The notes beneath the pieces are model-generated. The model made no database searches, had not been told where the DNA came from, and saw nothing but the letters and a program-made list of their open reading frames with translations. The position numbers and the translations under genes were made by a program. Source: Bacteroidales bacterium (GTDB lineage: Bacteria > Bacteroidota > Bacteroidia > Bacteroidales > F082). Taken from it: a DNA stretch of 64,000 bases. The stretch spans positions 1 to 64,000 of the forward strand of contig JALNZT010000005.1 in the NCBI GenBank assembly GCA_023229135.1. The letters run 5' to 3'. Shown here piece after piece: positions 50,252-60,600 of the stretch (position 1 is the first letter of the stretch; the number at the start of each line of letters is the position of its first letter).

Positions 50252-53200
50252 ATGAGCAATCAGCTTTCGGCTTTAATCCCTAAAATTCATGCGTTTATCA
50301 AGCGATATTACACTAATCGCTTGTTGAAAGGCTTGTTTTTGGGCATTTTTATGTTGTTGCTGCTGGTCATAACATTGAGCAGTATTGAATACCTGCTTTG
50401 GCTACCCAAAAATGGGAGATTGGTGTTGCTTATTGTTTATTTGATAGGATTTTTCTGGATTATTGCCAGCTATATTTTGTGGCCACTGTATCAGTTGATT
50501 TTTTTTCGTAAACAGATGAGCGAAGCCAAAGCCGCACGGCTGATAGGATTGCATTTTGCAGAAATTGACGATAAACTTTTGAACACCTTACAGCTTGAAA
50601 GCATGGCTATGAGTGAAAGCCAGAGTGATTTGTTGCTTGCCACCATAGCAAGTAGAAGTCGTCAATTGGAGGCATTTCGATTTGCCGATGCTATAGATTT
50701 TAAGTCGAGCCTGAAATTTGCACCATATCTAGTAGGTGCGGTGCTGCTTTTTGCAGCGCTTTGGTTTATCAATCCGCAGCTTTTTAAAGAGTCGGGCAAT
50801 CGGATTGTGCGCTATAATGTGGCTTTTGTCAAGCCGATGCCTTTTGAAGTTATTTACGCAGGAGATTCTTTGTCAAGCCTTCAAAATGAGGATTATAGAT
50901 TTGAAATCAAAGTCACCGGAGACGAAATTCCTTCAGCTTTTTATATTACTACTTATGGTGGAAAGCAACTGATGGCACGCGAAAGTGTGAATAAGTACAA
51001 TTTTACGTTCAAAAAGCCGGGACGAAATGTCCAGTTTCTAGTTGAAGGCGGCGAGTATCAAAGTCAGCCAATCACTTTGCATGTTTTTCCCCGACCAGTT
51101 ATACTTTCATACGAGGCTCAGATCACGCCACCAGCATATACCCGTTTAGATGCTGTTTCTGAACGATCGAAATCCAGTTTTTATGTTGCAGAAGGGAGTG
51201 AAATAAAGCTTGATATTTTTTCGCGGGATACTGATGTTCTAGAAATTATTTCGGCCGATAGCTTAACCATTTCGCCATCGCAGAAAGAGAATGTTTGGAC
51301 TTACAATTTTAAGCTTAAAAAGGATACGAAGTTAGAAATTCGTTCGTCTAATCGCTGGTCGGAAAAACAAGAAACATTCGAGTTAAGCCTGAAAATGATT
51401 CCTGATGCTTTTCCAGAAATTATTGCCGAGATGGTAACGGAAGATTTAGGCAGGAAATTTTATTTTTCTGGTGGCATTACAGATGATTATGGCTTCACAC
51501 AGCTGAGGTTTTACTACACGATAATCGATTCGAAAACGAATGAAACATCCCGCGAGTTTCAGCAGGAAATTGCTTTGGAAAAAAATCGCATACGACAAAC
51601 GTTTTTTCACGCTTTTCTTGCAGATAGCGTCAATTTGGCTCCAGGTGATAGGGTAGAGGCTTATTTTAAAATTTGGGACAATGACCTAATAAATGGCACG
51701 AAATCAACACGTTCAAAGCCTTTTACTCTGGTAGTTCCAAGTTACGAAAAGTTGGATTCGCTGGCTCAAGAACGTGAATCAACTTTGAGCGAGAAGATGA
51801 ATAGCGCTAAAGAATCTGCTAAACAAATCAAGAAAGATTTAGAGAAGTTGATGATAGATTTAGCCTTGAAACCTGAAGCGGAATGGCAAGACAAAAAGAA
51901 ATTAGAAGACCTTATGGAACGTCAGAAGCAGCTCAAGGAAGATTGGCAGGAGATGCGTGACGAACAAAAAAAATTGAATGAGTTTCAAAAAGAAAATGAA
52001 TTGGTAGATGAAGATTTATTAAAAAAACAGGAAGAAATAGAAAAACTTTTTGAAGAGGTGATGTCCGATGAGATGAAAAAACTGATGGAAGAGATTCAGA
52101 AAATGATGGACGAACTCGATAAAGATCAGATGCAGCAGATGCTTCAGAATATGAAGATGGACAATATGAAAATGGAAGATTTGTTGGATAGAAATCTAAA
52201 CCTGTTGAAGCAGCTCAAGGTAGAAAAGGCTATGCGCGACCTCATCAAAGATTTGGAAAAATTAGCAGAAGAATTGCAAACAGAAAAGCCCGAAGGAGAA
52301 GAGCAGGACAGTATGGAGAAAGCAAAAGCGGCTTTTGAAGAGATGCAAAACAAACTGGATTCAATACGCGATCGCAATGAAGAATTAAGCAGACCAATGG
52401 AGCTTGAAAATACAGATGAAATAGAGAAGGAGATAGAACAAGATCTTGAAAATGCGGAAAGCGAACAACAGCAAGGCGAACCACAAAAAAGTTCAAAGAG
52501 CAAGAAATCTGCCGGAGAAAAGATGAAGAAAATGGCCAATATGCTACAAATGTCGATGGAGATGAGCATGCAGCAGCAACAAATGGAAGACGCACACACC
52601 ATGCGGATTTTGTTGGAAAACATCCTGCGAAGTTCTTTGAGTCAGGAAAATATAATGCTGAAATTGAGTGAGATAAAACGTGATGATCCTACGTTTTTAG
52701 ATTTAGTAAAAAAGCAAAATGAACTTACCGACAACTTTAAAGTGGTAGAAGATTCGCTCCGGGCGCTCGGTAAGCGACAGCCAGCCATTGAGAATTTTAT
52801 CTTTGATGAACTCCAAAGTATTAAATTCAGAATAGAAGAAACGTTAGAACAACTAAAAGAATCGCGCTTAAGTCAAGCCTTGTCAGCGCAACAATTTGCA
52901 TTGATGAGCATGAATAATTTGGCATTAATGATCGCTGAATCTCTCGAAAACATGGAGAATAGCATGGGAATGCCCAGCCCGATGAGTGGACAAGGAAAAC
53001 CTAAACCTGGTCAAAAACCGGGGAAAAAACAGCTTGAACAGATGCGTCAGATGCAGGAACAACTGGGCAAAATGTTGCAGGAAATGCGCGACAAAGCCGG
53101 GAAAGAGCAAGGTGAAGGGAAGCCCGGCATGAGCGAACAGTTGGCACGTATGGCAGCGCAACAAGAAGCTATTCGTGAAAAAATGCAGCAATACCTCAAC

Positions 53201-53578
53201 AGTCTTCAAGCCGAAGGAAAACTTGGTGAATCTGAGTTGAAAAAAATTATTGAAGAAATGGAACAATTGGAGGAAGACCTTGTCAATAAGAGAGTTAACC
53301 AACGCCTTTTTGAACGCCAGAAAGAAATCGTTAGCCGCATGCTGGAATCTGAAAAAAGTGAGCAAAAGCGCGAGCAGGAAGAAAAAAGAGAATCGAAAGA
53401 TTTTAAAGACGATAATTTTGGTAACTTTATTGATGAAATTGAGTATAAAAGCATACTGAGAGAACAGCAGGAAATGATAAGGCTAAACCCACTCGAACTT
53501 AGGCCTTATTACAGATCAAAAAATAACGAATACTTTTTTAGACGCAATGCAAAAAGGACTCTACGCCGTAATAATTAG
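50252..53578 (+). CDS. DUF4175 family large coiled-coil membrane protein
   Basis: 1108 residues. Three membrane helices lie near the N-terminus (about 25-45, 55-80, 155-172). A beta-rich exposed part (200-480) resembles stacked Ig-like domains. A very long, charge-rich coiled coil follows (about 500-1080, rich in Glu/Lys/Gln/Met). This order matches DUF4175, widespread in Bacteroidota with unknown function, probably an envelope scaffold. It heads a gene run: the next ORF overlaps it by 32 bp. Confidence 0.88.
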   Translation: MSNQLSALIPKIHAFIKRYYTNRLLKGLFLGIFMLLLLVITLSSIEYLLWLPKNGRLVLLIVYLIGFFWIIASYILWPLYQLIFFRKQMSEAKAARLIGLHFAEIDDKLLNTLQLESMAMSESQSDLLLATIASRSRQLEAFRFADAIDFKSSLKFAPYLVGAVLLFAALWFINPQLFKESGNRIVRYNVAFVKPMPFEVIYAGDSLSSLQNEDYRFEIKVTGDEIPSAFYITTYGGKQLMARESVNKYNFTFKKPGRNVQFLVEGGEYQSQPITLHVFPRPVILSYEAQITPPAYTRLDAVSERSKSSFYVAEGSEIKLDIFSRDTDVLEIISADSLTISPSQKENVWTYNFKLKKDTKLEIRSSNRWSEKQETFELSLKMIPDAFPEIIAEMVTEDLGRKFYFSGGITDDYGFTQLRFYYTIIDSKTNETSREFQQEIALEKNRIRQTFFHAFLADSVNLAPGDRVEAYFKIWDNDLINGTKSTRSKPFTLVVPSYEKLDSLAQERESTLSEKMNSAKESAKQIKKDLEKLMIDLALKPEAEWQDKKKLEDLMERQKQLKEDWQEMRDEQKKLNEFQKENELVDEDLLKKQEEIEKLFEEVMSDEMKKLMEEIQKMMDELDKDQMQQMLQNMKMDNMKMEDLLDRNLNLLKQLKVEKAMRDLIKDLEKLAEELQTEKPEGEEQDSMEKAKAAFEEMQNKLDSIRDRNEELSRPMELENTDEIEKEIEQDLENAESEQQQGEPQKSSKSKKSAGEKMKKMANMLQMSMEMSMQQQQMEDAHTMRILLENILRSSLSQENIMLKLSEIKRDDPTFLDLVKKQNELTDNFKVVEDSLRALGKRQPAIENFIFDELQSIKFRIEETLEQLKESRLSQALSAQQFALMSMNNLALMIAESLENMENSMGMPSPMSGQGKPKPGQKPGKKQLEQMRQMQEQLGKMLQEMRDKAGKEQGEGKPGMSEQLARMAAQQEAIREKMQQYLNSLQAEGKLGESELKKIIEEMEQLEEDLVNKRVNQRLFERQKEIVSRMLESEKSEQKREQEEKRESKDFKDDNFGNFIDEIEYKSILREQQEMIRLNPLELRPYYRSKNNEYFFRRNAKRTLRRNN

Positions 53579-54026
53579 TCAACAAACTAAAAATGAAGCT
53601 TTTAGAGCTTGTGAAAACCTTGTTGACGATAGTTTTGATGATCAAATAGACAATAGTGGACTTGTGGCAAAGTTGCAATTAGTTGGAAGTGAATTAATTG
53701 AATCAATTTACAGCTTCAATTCAACACCGGAATTTAATTTTGGTTTAGACATAAAACATGAAGGTGTTGGTTTTTTTATTCAAAGTAAGGCTATAGAATT
53801 CGAACACTTGTCTAGGCTTTTAAATACTGAATTTGCAACACCTTTATCATTAAAAATGAGTCTAATTGCTGACGAAATTCTGATAGATCAATCAGATTAT
53901 TTCATACGTTTTATTTTTGAGTCAGACAGTCTAAATCGTGAGCTCTCAAATAGCAGAATTAAGACATTAAAAAAATATTTGGAACCAGATCAAAAATCAA
54001 AACTAAAAACCCATGATTCATTTTGA
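53547..54026 (+). CDS. Hypothetical protein between DUF4175 and ybeY
   Basis: 159 residues with no signal peptide or membrane segment. It starts inside the last codons of the DUF4175 gene (32-bp overlap) and its stop overlaps ybeY by 14 bp, which strongly suggests translation coupled on both sides. The segment LQLVGSELIESIY vaguely resembles the N-box of GHKL ATPase anti-sigma factors, which occupy this position in some Bacteroidota, but the G-boxes are not visible. Function unknown. Confidence 0.7.
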   Translation: MQKGLYAVIISQQTKNEAFRACENLVDDSFDDQIDNSGLVAKLQLVGSELIESIYSFNSTPEFNFGLDIKHEGVGFFIQSKAIEFEHLSRLLNTEFATPLSLKMSLIADEILIDQSDYFIRFIFESDSLNRELSNSRIKTLKKYLEPDQKSKLKTHDSF

Positions 54027-54429
54027 AGGCATAGATGTTGTCTTGCCTGTTTCAATAGACAAGAATACTAAAAAGTGGGTTTTGAATGTTATTCAAGCAC
54101 ATCAAAAAAAGGCCGGAGAGGTCTTTTTTTTATTTTGTTCAGATAAGGCATTACTCAAGATAAACCAACAATATTTGCACCATGACTTCTATACAGATAT
54201 TATTACTTTTGATAATTCAGAAAGTGAAGAAGTTATTTCAGGCGAGTTATATCTTAGTCTTGATCGAATAATCGATAATGCCGCAAAACTGAATACTGAT
54301 TTTGAAACTGAACTACACCGGGTTATAATTCATGGCGTTTTGCACTTGATTGGATTCAACGACAAAACAGCAGACGAACAAAGCGCGATGAGAGATGCGG
54401 AACAAAAATGTCTATCTTTGCGCCATTAA
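54013..54429 (+). CDS. ybeY: Endoribonuclease YbeY
   Basis: 138 residues. YbeY is a zinc-dependent endoribonuclease in rRNA processing and ribosome quality control. The motif HGVLHLIGFNDKT carries the first two zinc His. The third His found in most lineages (GYDH) is replaced by Asn-Asp-Lys, as is usual in Bacteroidota YbeY. The rest (FCSDKALLKINQQYLHHDFYTDIITF) is family-typical. The gene starts in the end of the previous ORF. Confidence 0.93.
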   Translation: MIHFEGIDVVLPVSIDKNTKKWVLNVIQAHQKKAGEVFFLFCSDKALLKINQQYLHHDFYTDIITFDNSESEEVISGELYLSLDRIIDNAAKLNTDFETELHRVIIHGVLHLIGFNDKTADEQSAMRDAEQKCLSLRH

Positions 54430-54456
54430 ACGCACACTATTAAACACTTATATATT

Positions 54457-54472
54457 TGTTTCACGTGAAACA
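54457..54472. promoter_or_regulatory. parS: parS site 1
   Basis: TGTTTCACGTGAAACA is an exact match to the ParB-binding parS consensus TGTTNCACGTGAAACA. It lies 25 bp before the mnmG start. Confidence 0.9.
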
Positions 54473-54496
54473 TACTAATCTTTTGACTTTACTAAT

Positions 54497-56362
54497 ATGC
54501 TTTTTGATTCTTACGATATTATTGTGGTAGGCGCCGGACATGCCGGCTCAGAAGCGGCTGCCGCTGCTGCAAATTTGGGCAGCAAAGTATTGCTTGTAAC
54601 CATGAATATGCAAAATATAGCACAAATGTCATGCAACCCGGCCATGGGTGGTGTTGCAAAAGGACAGATTGTGCGCGAGATTGATGCTTTGGGTGGCTAT
54701 TCTGGATTGGTTACTGACAGGAGTATGATACAATTCAGAATGCTCAATAAATCTAAAGGTCCGGCCATGTGGAGTCCGCGTGCTCAAAGCGACCGCATGC
54801 TGTTTTCTATGGAATGGCGTAAGATGCTTGAACAAACAAAAAATCTGGATTTTTGGCAGGATATGGTCACCGGAATTGTGGTTGAAAACAATAAGATTGT
54901 TGGCGTTAAAACTGGCATGGGACATACAATTGAAACGAAAGCGGTAGTTTTAACCAATGGTACTTTCCTTAATGGAAAAATTCACATCGGTGAAAAGTCA
55001 TTTGGCGGCGGAAGAATGGGTGATAATGCCAGCAAAGGAATAACAGAACAATTGGTGGAATTGGGTTTTGCGTCAAGCAGAATGAAAACGGGTACACCTG
55101 TGCGTGTTGATGGACGGACAATTGATTTTTCTAAACTGGTAGAGCAGGAAGGAGATGCTGAGATCAGAGGATTTTCTTATATGGGTGAACCGTTAATCAA
55201 AAAGCAGAGACCTTGTTTTCTGGCTTATACCTCCAAAAAAGTACACGATACATTGCGGACAGGATTTCAGTTTTCGCCCATGTTCAGTGGTCGCATTGAT
55301 GGAATAGGACCACGTTATTGTCCTAGTATAGAAGATAAAGTGGAGCGTTTTTCTGATAAAGATTCACACCAGCTTTTTGTTGAGCCGGAAGGTTGGGATA
55401 CGGTAGAATATTATCTCAATGGATTTAGTTCATCCTTACCCGACGATATTCAACTTGAAGCTTTAAGACAAATTGAAGGCTTTGAAAGAGCAAAAATATT
55501 CAGACCAGGTTACGCTATCGAATATGATTATTTTCCACCTGAACAATTAAAACATAGCCTTGAAACAAAATTAATAGAAGGACTTTATTTCGCTGGTCAA
55601 ATTAATGGCACTACAGGTTATGAAGAAGCAGCGGCGCAAGGGTTAATGGCTGGGATAAATGCACACCAAAAGCTTAATGGAAAAGAACCAATAGTTTTGA
55701 AACGCTCTGAAGCCTATATCGGTGTTTTGATTGATGATTTGATTACGAAAGGCGTTGATGAGCCATACCGTATGTTCACAAGTCGCGCCGAATACCGCAT
55801 TCTTTTAAGACAAGATAATGCAGATGCCCGCTTAACAGAATTAGGATATAAAATTGGGTTAGCTTCAGAGGAGCGTTACAACCGTTTTATAGAGAAGTCT
55901 GATCAGATTGAGAATTTTACCCAGTTTTTAAAGCATAAAAGTGTTAGTCCAGAGGCTATAGATAATTATTTAGAAGCTCAGGGTACAGTGAAAATTCCTC
56001 AAAAATTAAAGCTTGCTACTATTGTTTTGCGTCCTCAAATTGGATTGCAGCATTTAATGACAAGCTTACCTGAACTCTTTGAAGGCTACAGTTCGCTCTC
56101 GACAGAGGTAATTGAAGCAACTGAAATTCTAATAAAATACGAAGGCTATATTAGCAAGGAAAGAGAAATGGCAGATAAGCTTATGCGTTTGGAAGACGTT
56201 AAGCTTTATCCTGATTTTGATTATAAGAAACTCAATTCATTGTCTTTTGAAGCCCGTGAGAAACTCAGTACTATAAAACCAAATACACTTGGCCAGGCCA
56301 GTAGAATAAGTGGAGTTTCTCCATCAGATATTTCTGTATTGGCCATCTATTTAGGAAGATAG
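54497..56362 (+). CDS. mnmG: tRNA uridine 5-carboxymethylaminomethyl modification enzyme MnmG (GidA)
   Basis: 621 residues. The FAD-binding N-terminus is YDIIVVGAGHAGSEAAAAAA, followed by MSCNPAMGGVAKGQIVREIDALGG and SPRAQSDR; GQINGTTGYEEAAAQGL lies near the NADH/FAD interface. MnmG with MnmE installs cmnm5 at wobble U34 of tRNAs. The C-terminal helical domain (YEGYISKERE, ISGVSPSDISVL) is complete. The gene is classically near chromosome origins, in agreement with the flanking parS sites. Confidence 0.97.
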   Translation: MLFDSYDIIVVGAGHAGSEAAAAAANLGSKVLLVTMNMQNIAQMSCNPAMGGVAKGQIVREIDALGGYSGLVTDRSMIQFRMLNKSKGPAMWSPRAQSDRMLFSMEWRKMLEQTKNLDFWQDMVTGIVVENNKIVGVKTGMGHTIETKAVVLTNGTFLNGKIHIGEKSFGGGRMGDNASKGITEQLVELGFASSRMKTGTPVRVDGRTIDFSKLVEQEGDAEIRGFSYMGEPLIKKQRPCFLAYTSKKVHDTLRTGFQFSPMFSGRIDGIGPRYCPSIEDKVERFSDKDSHQLFVEPEGWDTVEYYLNGFSSSLPDDIQLEALRQIEGFERAKIFRPGYAIEYDYFPPEQLKHSLETKLIEGLYFAGQINGTTGYEEAAAQGLMAGINAHQKLNGKEPIVLKRSEAYIGVLIDDLITKGVDEPYRMFTSRAEYRILLRQDNADARLTELGYKIGLASEERYNRFIEKSDQIENFTQFLKHKSVSPEAIDNYLEAQGTVKIPQKLKLATIVLRPQIGLQHLMTSLPELFEGYSSLSTEVIEATEILIKYEGYISKEREMADKLMRLEDVKLYPDFDYKKLNSLSFEAREKLSTIKPNTLGQASRISGVSPSDISVLAIYLGR

Positions 56363-56367
56363 ACAAA

Positions 56368-56383
56368 CGTTCCACGTGAAACA
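56368..56383. promoter_or_regulatory. parS: parS site 2
   Basis: CGTTCCACGTGAAACA differs from the parS consensus only in the first base. It lies 13 bp before the methyltransferase ATG, 1.9 kb from parS site 1. Confidence 0.8.
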
Positions 56384-56396
56384 TATTTAAAGACTT

Positions 56397-57275
56397 ATGC
56401 AAAAATGCTGTCCAATTTGTCAAACAGACACACTCGTTCCAGCACTCCATATCCTGGATTATTTTCTTACACAAGAAGAATTCGATATCTTACAATGTAC
56501 AAATTGTGAAGTGCTAATTACGCAGCCATTTCCTTCCGCTGATAAAATGGGACTTTATTACGACTCGGGTGAATATTTTAGCCATGGAGGAAATAATAAA
56601 GGGTTGATACCGAAAGTTTATAATTTTATCAAAGAAGTAAATATTAAGAATAAATACAAGCAGGTAACAAGGGATTTGACTATCGGAAAAGTACTTGATA
56701 TTGGTTGCGGCATAGGTGACTTTTTAGGGTATTGTAAAAAAGCAGGATGGAAAGTTTCAGGATTGGAACCGAATGAACAGGCACGCAAAATGGTATTGAA
56801 AAACTTTCAAATTGAGGCGGAGGATGTTTCGAAAATTTCTAGTATGGCAGAAGATCAATTTGATCTTGTTACTTTATTTCATGTTTTGGAACATGTGGCT
56901 GAACCAAAAAACATGGTTTCAGAAATTCTGAGAATTCTAAAACCAGGAGGAAGATTAGTAATTGCCTTGCCGAATAATGCTTCTTGGGATGCTAAATATT
57001 ACGTGGAATATTGGGCAGCCTGGGATGTTCCACGACATCTCTTTCACTTCAACCCTAAATCCATTTCATTTTTTATGAATAGATTTCCATTAAAGGAGGA
57101 AATGATAAAACCTATGGTTTGGGATGCTTTTTATGTTTCTTTGCTCAGTGAGAAATTCAAAGGAAAAAGTATGCCGTTAGCAAGAGCGGCTTTTAGAGGT
57201 GTGTATTCAAACTGGAAAGCTAACCAAACTGGAAATTATTCGAGCTTGATGTATTTTTACCGAAAGCCAATTTAG
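56397..57275 (+). CDS. Class I methyltransferase with N-terminal zinc ribbon
   Basis: 292 residues. The N-terminus CCPICQTD ... ILQCTNCEVL gives a four-Cys zinc ribbon. A SAM-dependent methyltransferase follows, with motif I VLDIGCGIGDFLGYCKKAGWKVSGLEP, then FDLVTLFHVLEHV and ILRILKPGGRLVIALPN. The C-terminal WAAWDVPRHLFHFNPKS block is typical of the Methyltransf_23 type seen in sugar or quinone pathways. The substrate is unknown. It lies 34 bp after mnmG, with parS between. Confidence 0.85.
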   Translation: MQKCCPICQTDTLVPALHILDYFLTQEEFDILQCTNCEVLITQPFPSADKMGLYYDSGEYFSHGGNNKGLIPKVYNFIKEVNIKNKYKQVTRDLTIGKVLDIGCGIGDFLGYCKKAGWKVSGLEPNEQARKMVLKNFQIEAEDVSKISSMAEDQFDLVTLFHVLEHVAEPKNMVSEILRILKPGGRLVIALPNNASWDAKYYVEYWAAWDVPRHLFHFNPKSISFFMNRFPLKEEMIKPMVWDAFYVSLLSEKFKGKSMPLARAAFRGVYSNWKANQTGNYSSLMYFYRKPI

Positions 57276-57628
57276 AAGTTTTGGCTTTTTAGTATTGAGC
57301 TAATTTTTTTAATCTGTAGTTTATCCAGTCAAAAGTTAAGTTTTCTGATTAAAACAGTAAAAGATGAGTTAAAATACTGTAAATCAATCTTATATAATCT
57401 TTATTATTCAATTCTCTATAGTTAGGATTTATTGTTTTCCTATTTTCCGACTTATTTTGGTACGCAATGTGACAGTTTTTGAGGGTTTTGGCAGTACAGG
57501 TCGAAAATATTTTTTTTGTGCAGCAAAAAGCGTTTAAATAACTCAATTTTTATCTCAAATCTTGATATTTTGTTTTTGTAGCGTTCAAAACCGTACTTTA
57601 GTGCTTGAAATAATAGACTGCTCTTAGG
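57276..57628. other. Gene-free spacer before large histidine kinase
   Basis: 353 bp of AT-rich sequence without a credible gene. Its right end has TTTTG at about 57568-57572 and TACTTTAG (57594-57601), a 7/8 match to TAnnTTTG at 21-nt spacing, suiting a promoter for the kinase. Confidence 0.45.
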
Positions 57629-60600
57629 ATGAAAAAAATTGGTATAAGTTTTCTTGCTCTGCTGTTAAGCGTCTTGGCGTATGTATTTGCCAACAGCATT
57701 TTAAATACCATTTCTGATCCGGATGTTGTAATTGAAAAGTTAGAACAATTGATGCTGCAAAATCAACATCAACTCAATAAAGTGGCCTCGTTGATCACAA
57801 AAGAGGAGAATAGGCATCTGAGCTTGGATTTTGATACCAAGTATTTATTTAAGCTTAATACAGAGCAAGATATTATTGCTTTAATTTATCACAATGACTC
57901 ATTGGTTTTTTGGAATACGAATCAGGTTTTGCCGGATAGCAATGACTTGACCGGGCTGAAGTCTGGACAGACTTTCTTACAACTTGCTAATGGATTCTAC
58001 CAATGCAAATTTGTTGACTTCAGGAATACTTCGGAAGGCGAATTTTGGGAGCTAATCCTACTTAAACCTCTTTACCATCTTTATCCCTTTCAAAATCAAT
58101 ATTTAACTGATAAATTGGTTAGTGATATTTTTCCAGACCAATTAAAAATCCAGTTTGGTAAGCCTGGTGAACAGGAGTACAACTTGTATTTTGAAGAGGG
58201 TAATACGGCATTTTCGATGAGCTTTGATTGGAAATATCCTATTAATAATAATGCTGCCTTTTTGTTATTAGCTTTTCTGCTGATTTGTATGGGATTATTT
58301 TATTGGCTTGTTCATGAAATTGGTAAGTATTACATATTATTCCGTCGTGCAAGGCTTAACCTTTTCCTGTTATTTTTGGGTGCAATTATACTTTCGAGGC
58401 TACTTTTTTTGCTGCTATTACAGCATCAGCTTCTATTTCAGTCGGAACTTTTTGATAACATTATTTTCAGCGTTGGATTCTTGAATATAAGCTTTGGTAT
58501 GTTGGCTATTGATGTCTTTAATTTGCTCAGTTTTGCGATAGCTTTTCATTTATTTTTCCCAACTTATAAATTGCACATCCACCAATTCTGGAGAGATCTG
58601 TATTGCTCACTGGCCACTATTCTTCTTTTGGGGAGCTATATTTATTTTGTGCGTCAGTTAATTTTTGAAACAAAAGCACCTCTATCTTTTACCGAACTGT
58701 ATAGTTTTAACGTCTTTAGCTATTCTATATTCCTGTATATCAGTTTTATAACCATCTCAACGTATATAATATTCCAGAAAATATTTGCAATTTTCAAGAA
58801 GAAAGAAGATACTAAGTGGTCGGCGATTGGCATATTTGTGATACTAAATAGTTTAGTAGTGATTGGTTTATATTCTATTCAGTTAAACCTGCTCCTGTTT
58901 AGTATTGTATTTATTATTTTGTATAGCCTTTTTATTGTCTTTTATGACCGAAGCAGAGCAACTTTTAACCAGATTGTGAATAGTTGGTCACTGCTTTTAT
59001 TTGCCGGATTACTTACTTTTCTTTTCTATGTAGAAAATACCAAAAAGTCTGATAGCGAGCAGCAATTAACTGCTTTACAGCTTAGTATGGAAGCTGATCC
59101 CATGTTTGAATTTGTCTATAAATCAGTGTATGCCAATATTCACGGCGATTCTGTTATTTTAAATCTAATCGAAAACAAAATAATAGATCAATATACCCTT
59201 GAGGATGAAATTGCACGGCATTTACAAGCGAACTATACGCATAACTACCTCGATAAATACAATATGAGTGTCACAGTTTGTGATCAGGAGGATGAGCTGC
59301 TAATCAAACCGGGCGATTTCTTGACTAATTGCCAAACTTATTTTCTGCAAGCAGCAGATGAAATTGGAATAAAATCTAACATTTCGCCTGAATTGTATTA
59401 TATGGACGATAATTTGTTGGGTACCTACTATCTTGCAGTAATACAGATAAATAGCAAGGAAGTTGAAACGGATTCGACTAAGATTTTCATCGAATTTTAT
59501 TTTAAATACATTCCGGAAGGGCTTGGATATCCTGAATTGCTGGTCGATGAATCGAAGGGTTTCACAAAGCTGCTTTCTAAATATTCCCTTGCTAATTACC
59601 AGGATAGTGTGCTGATTTATAAGTTTGGTAATTATTTTTATCCTTCAAAACTAAATATGATAAGGTTTGATACCAGTGGGCTTAGCTATCAAAATGGATA
59701 CAGACATTATTTTATTGCAAGTGAGGAAGGTAGAGGGCTCGTAGTGAGTAAACCACAGAAAAAACTTATAGATATTGTCGCGCCTTTTTCCTATTTCAGC
59801 TTTCTTTTGGCTATTTTTGGTTTTCTGATAATTGGAATTGGTTTTTACCGTAAGCAGTTATTGTCCGATTTATCGAGTTTTCGTTTCCGACTCCAAATTT
59901 TTAGTTTGACAACCCTCATGCTTTCTTTTGTTATTATTGGAGCTATTTCAACTGTCTATATTAGAGGTATTTACAAGGAAAAGTCTAAAGATTTTTTGAT
60001 AGAACGTACACAGTCTATCCTGATTGAGATGGAGCATAAGCTTCGGAATGAAGATATTGATGATCCGGCCATCAATAGCTATCTTTACGAGATATTAACG
60101 AAATTTTCGCAGGTTTTCTTCTCAGATATTAACCTTTATGATATCAATGGGAATCTATTGGCAACTTCCAGACCTGAAATATTTGAGAGTAAATTGCTTT
60201 CCACAAAGATGAATCCACAGGCTTTTACGACCATGAAATCTGGTGATGAGTATTTATTTTTGCATCAGGAGGCTATCGGAAACGGCGCTTTCTATTCAAG
60301 TTATGTTTCGTATCGGGATCTTAATGGTAAAACACTGGCATATATTAACTTACCTTACTTTGCCCGTGGGTCAGAAATACGCGATGAGATTTCCAACTTT
60401 ATTCTTACCTACATCAATATTTTCATCTTATTGAGTGGCTTGTTTGCACTTATTGTATTACTCTTTTCTCGCCGGCTAACTATGCCTTTGCAGATGATTC
60501 AGGCTAGGATGAAAGAGGTTCGAATTGACAAAACCAACGAACCCATTACCTGGCATAGAGAAGACGAAATAGGGCAGTTGGTAAAACAGTATAATCAACT

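Noticed and set aside
52144..52623. 159-codon open frame on the minus strand
   Set aside because: It is the antisense of the Glu/Lys/Gln-rich coiled coil of the DUF4175 gene; the Ser/Phe/Ile-rich product is an artefact of that codon bias.
57349..57546. 65-codon minus-strand ORF before the large kinase
   Set aside because: AT-rich sequence with atypical composition, no start-region signals and no recognisable protein pattern.
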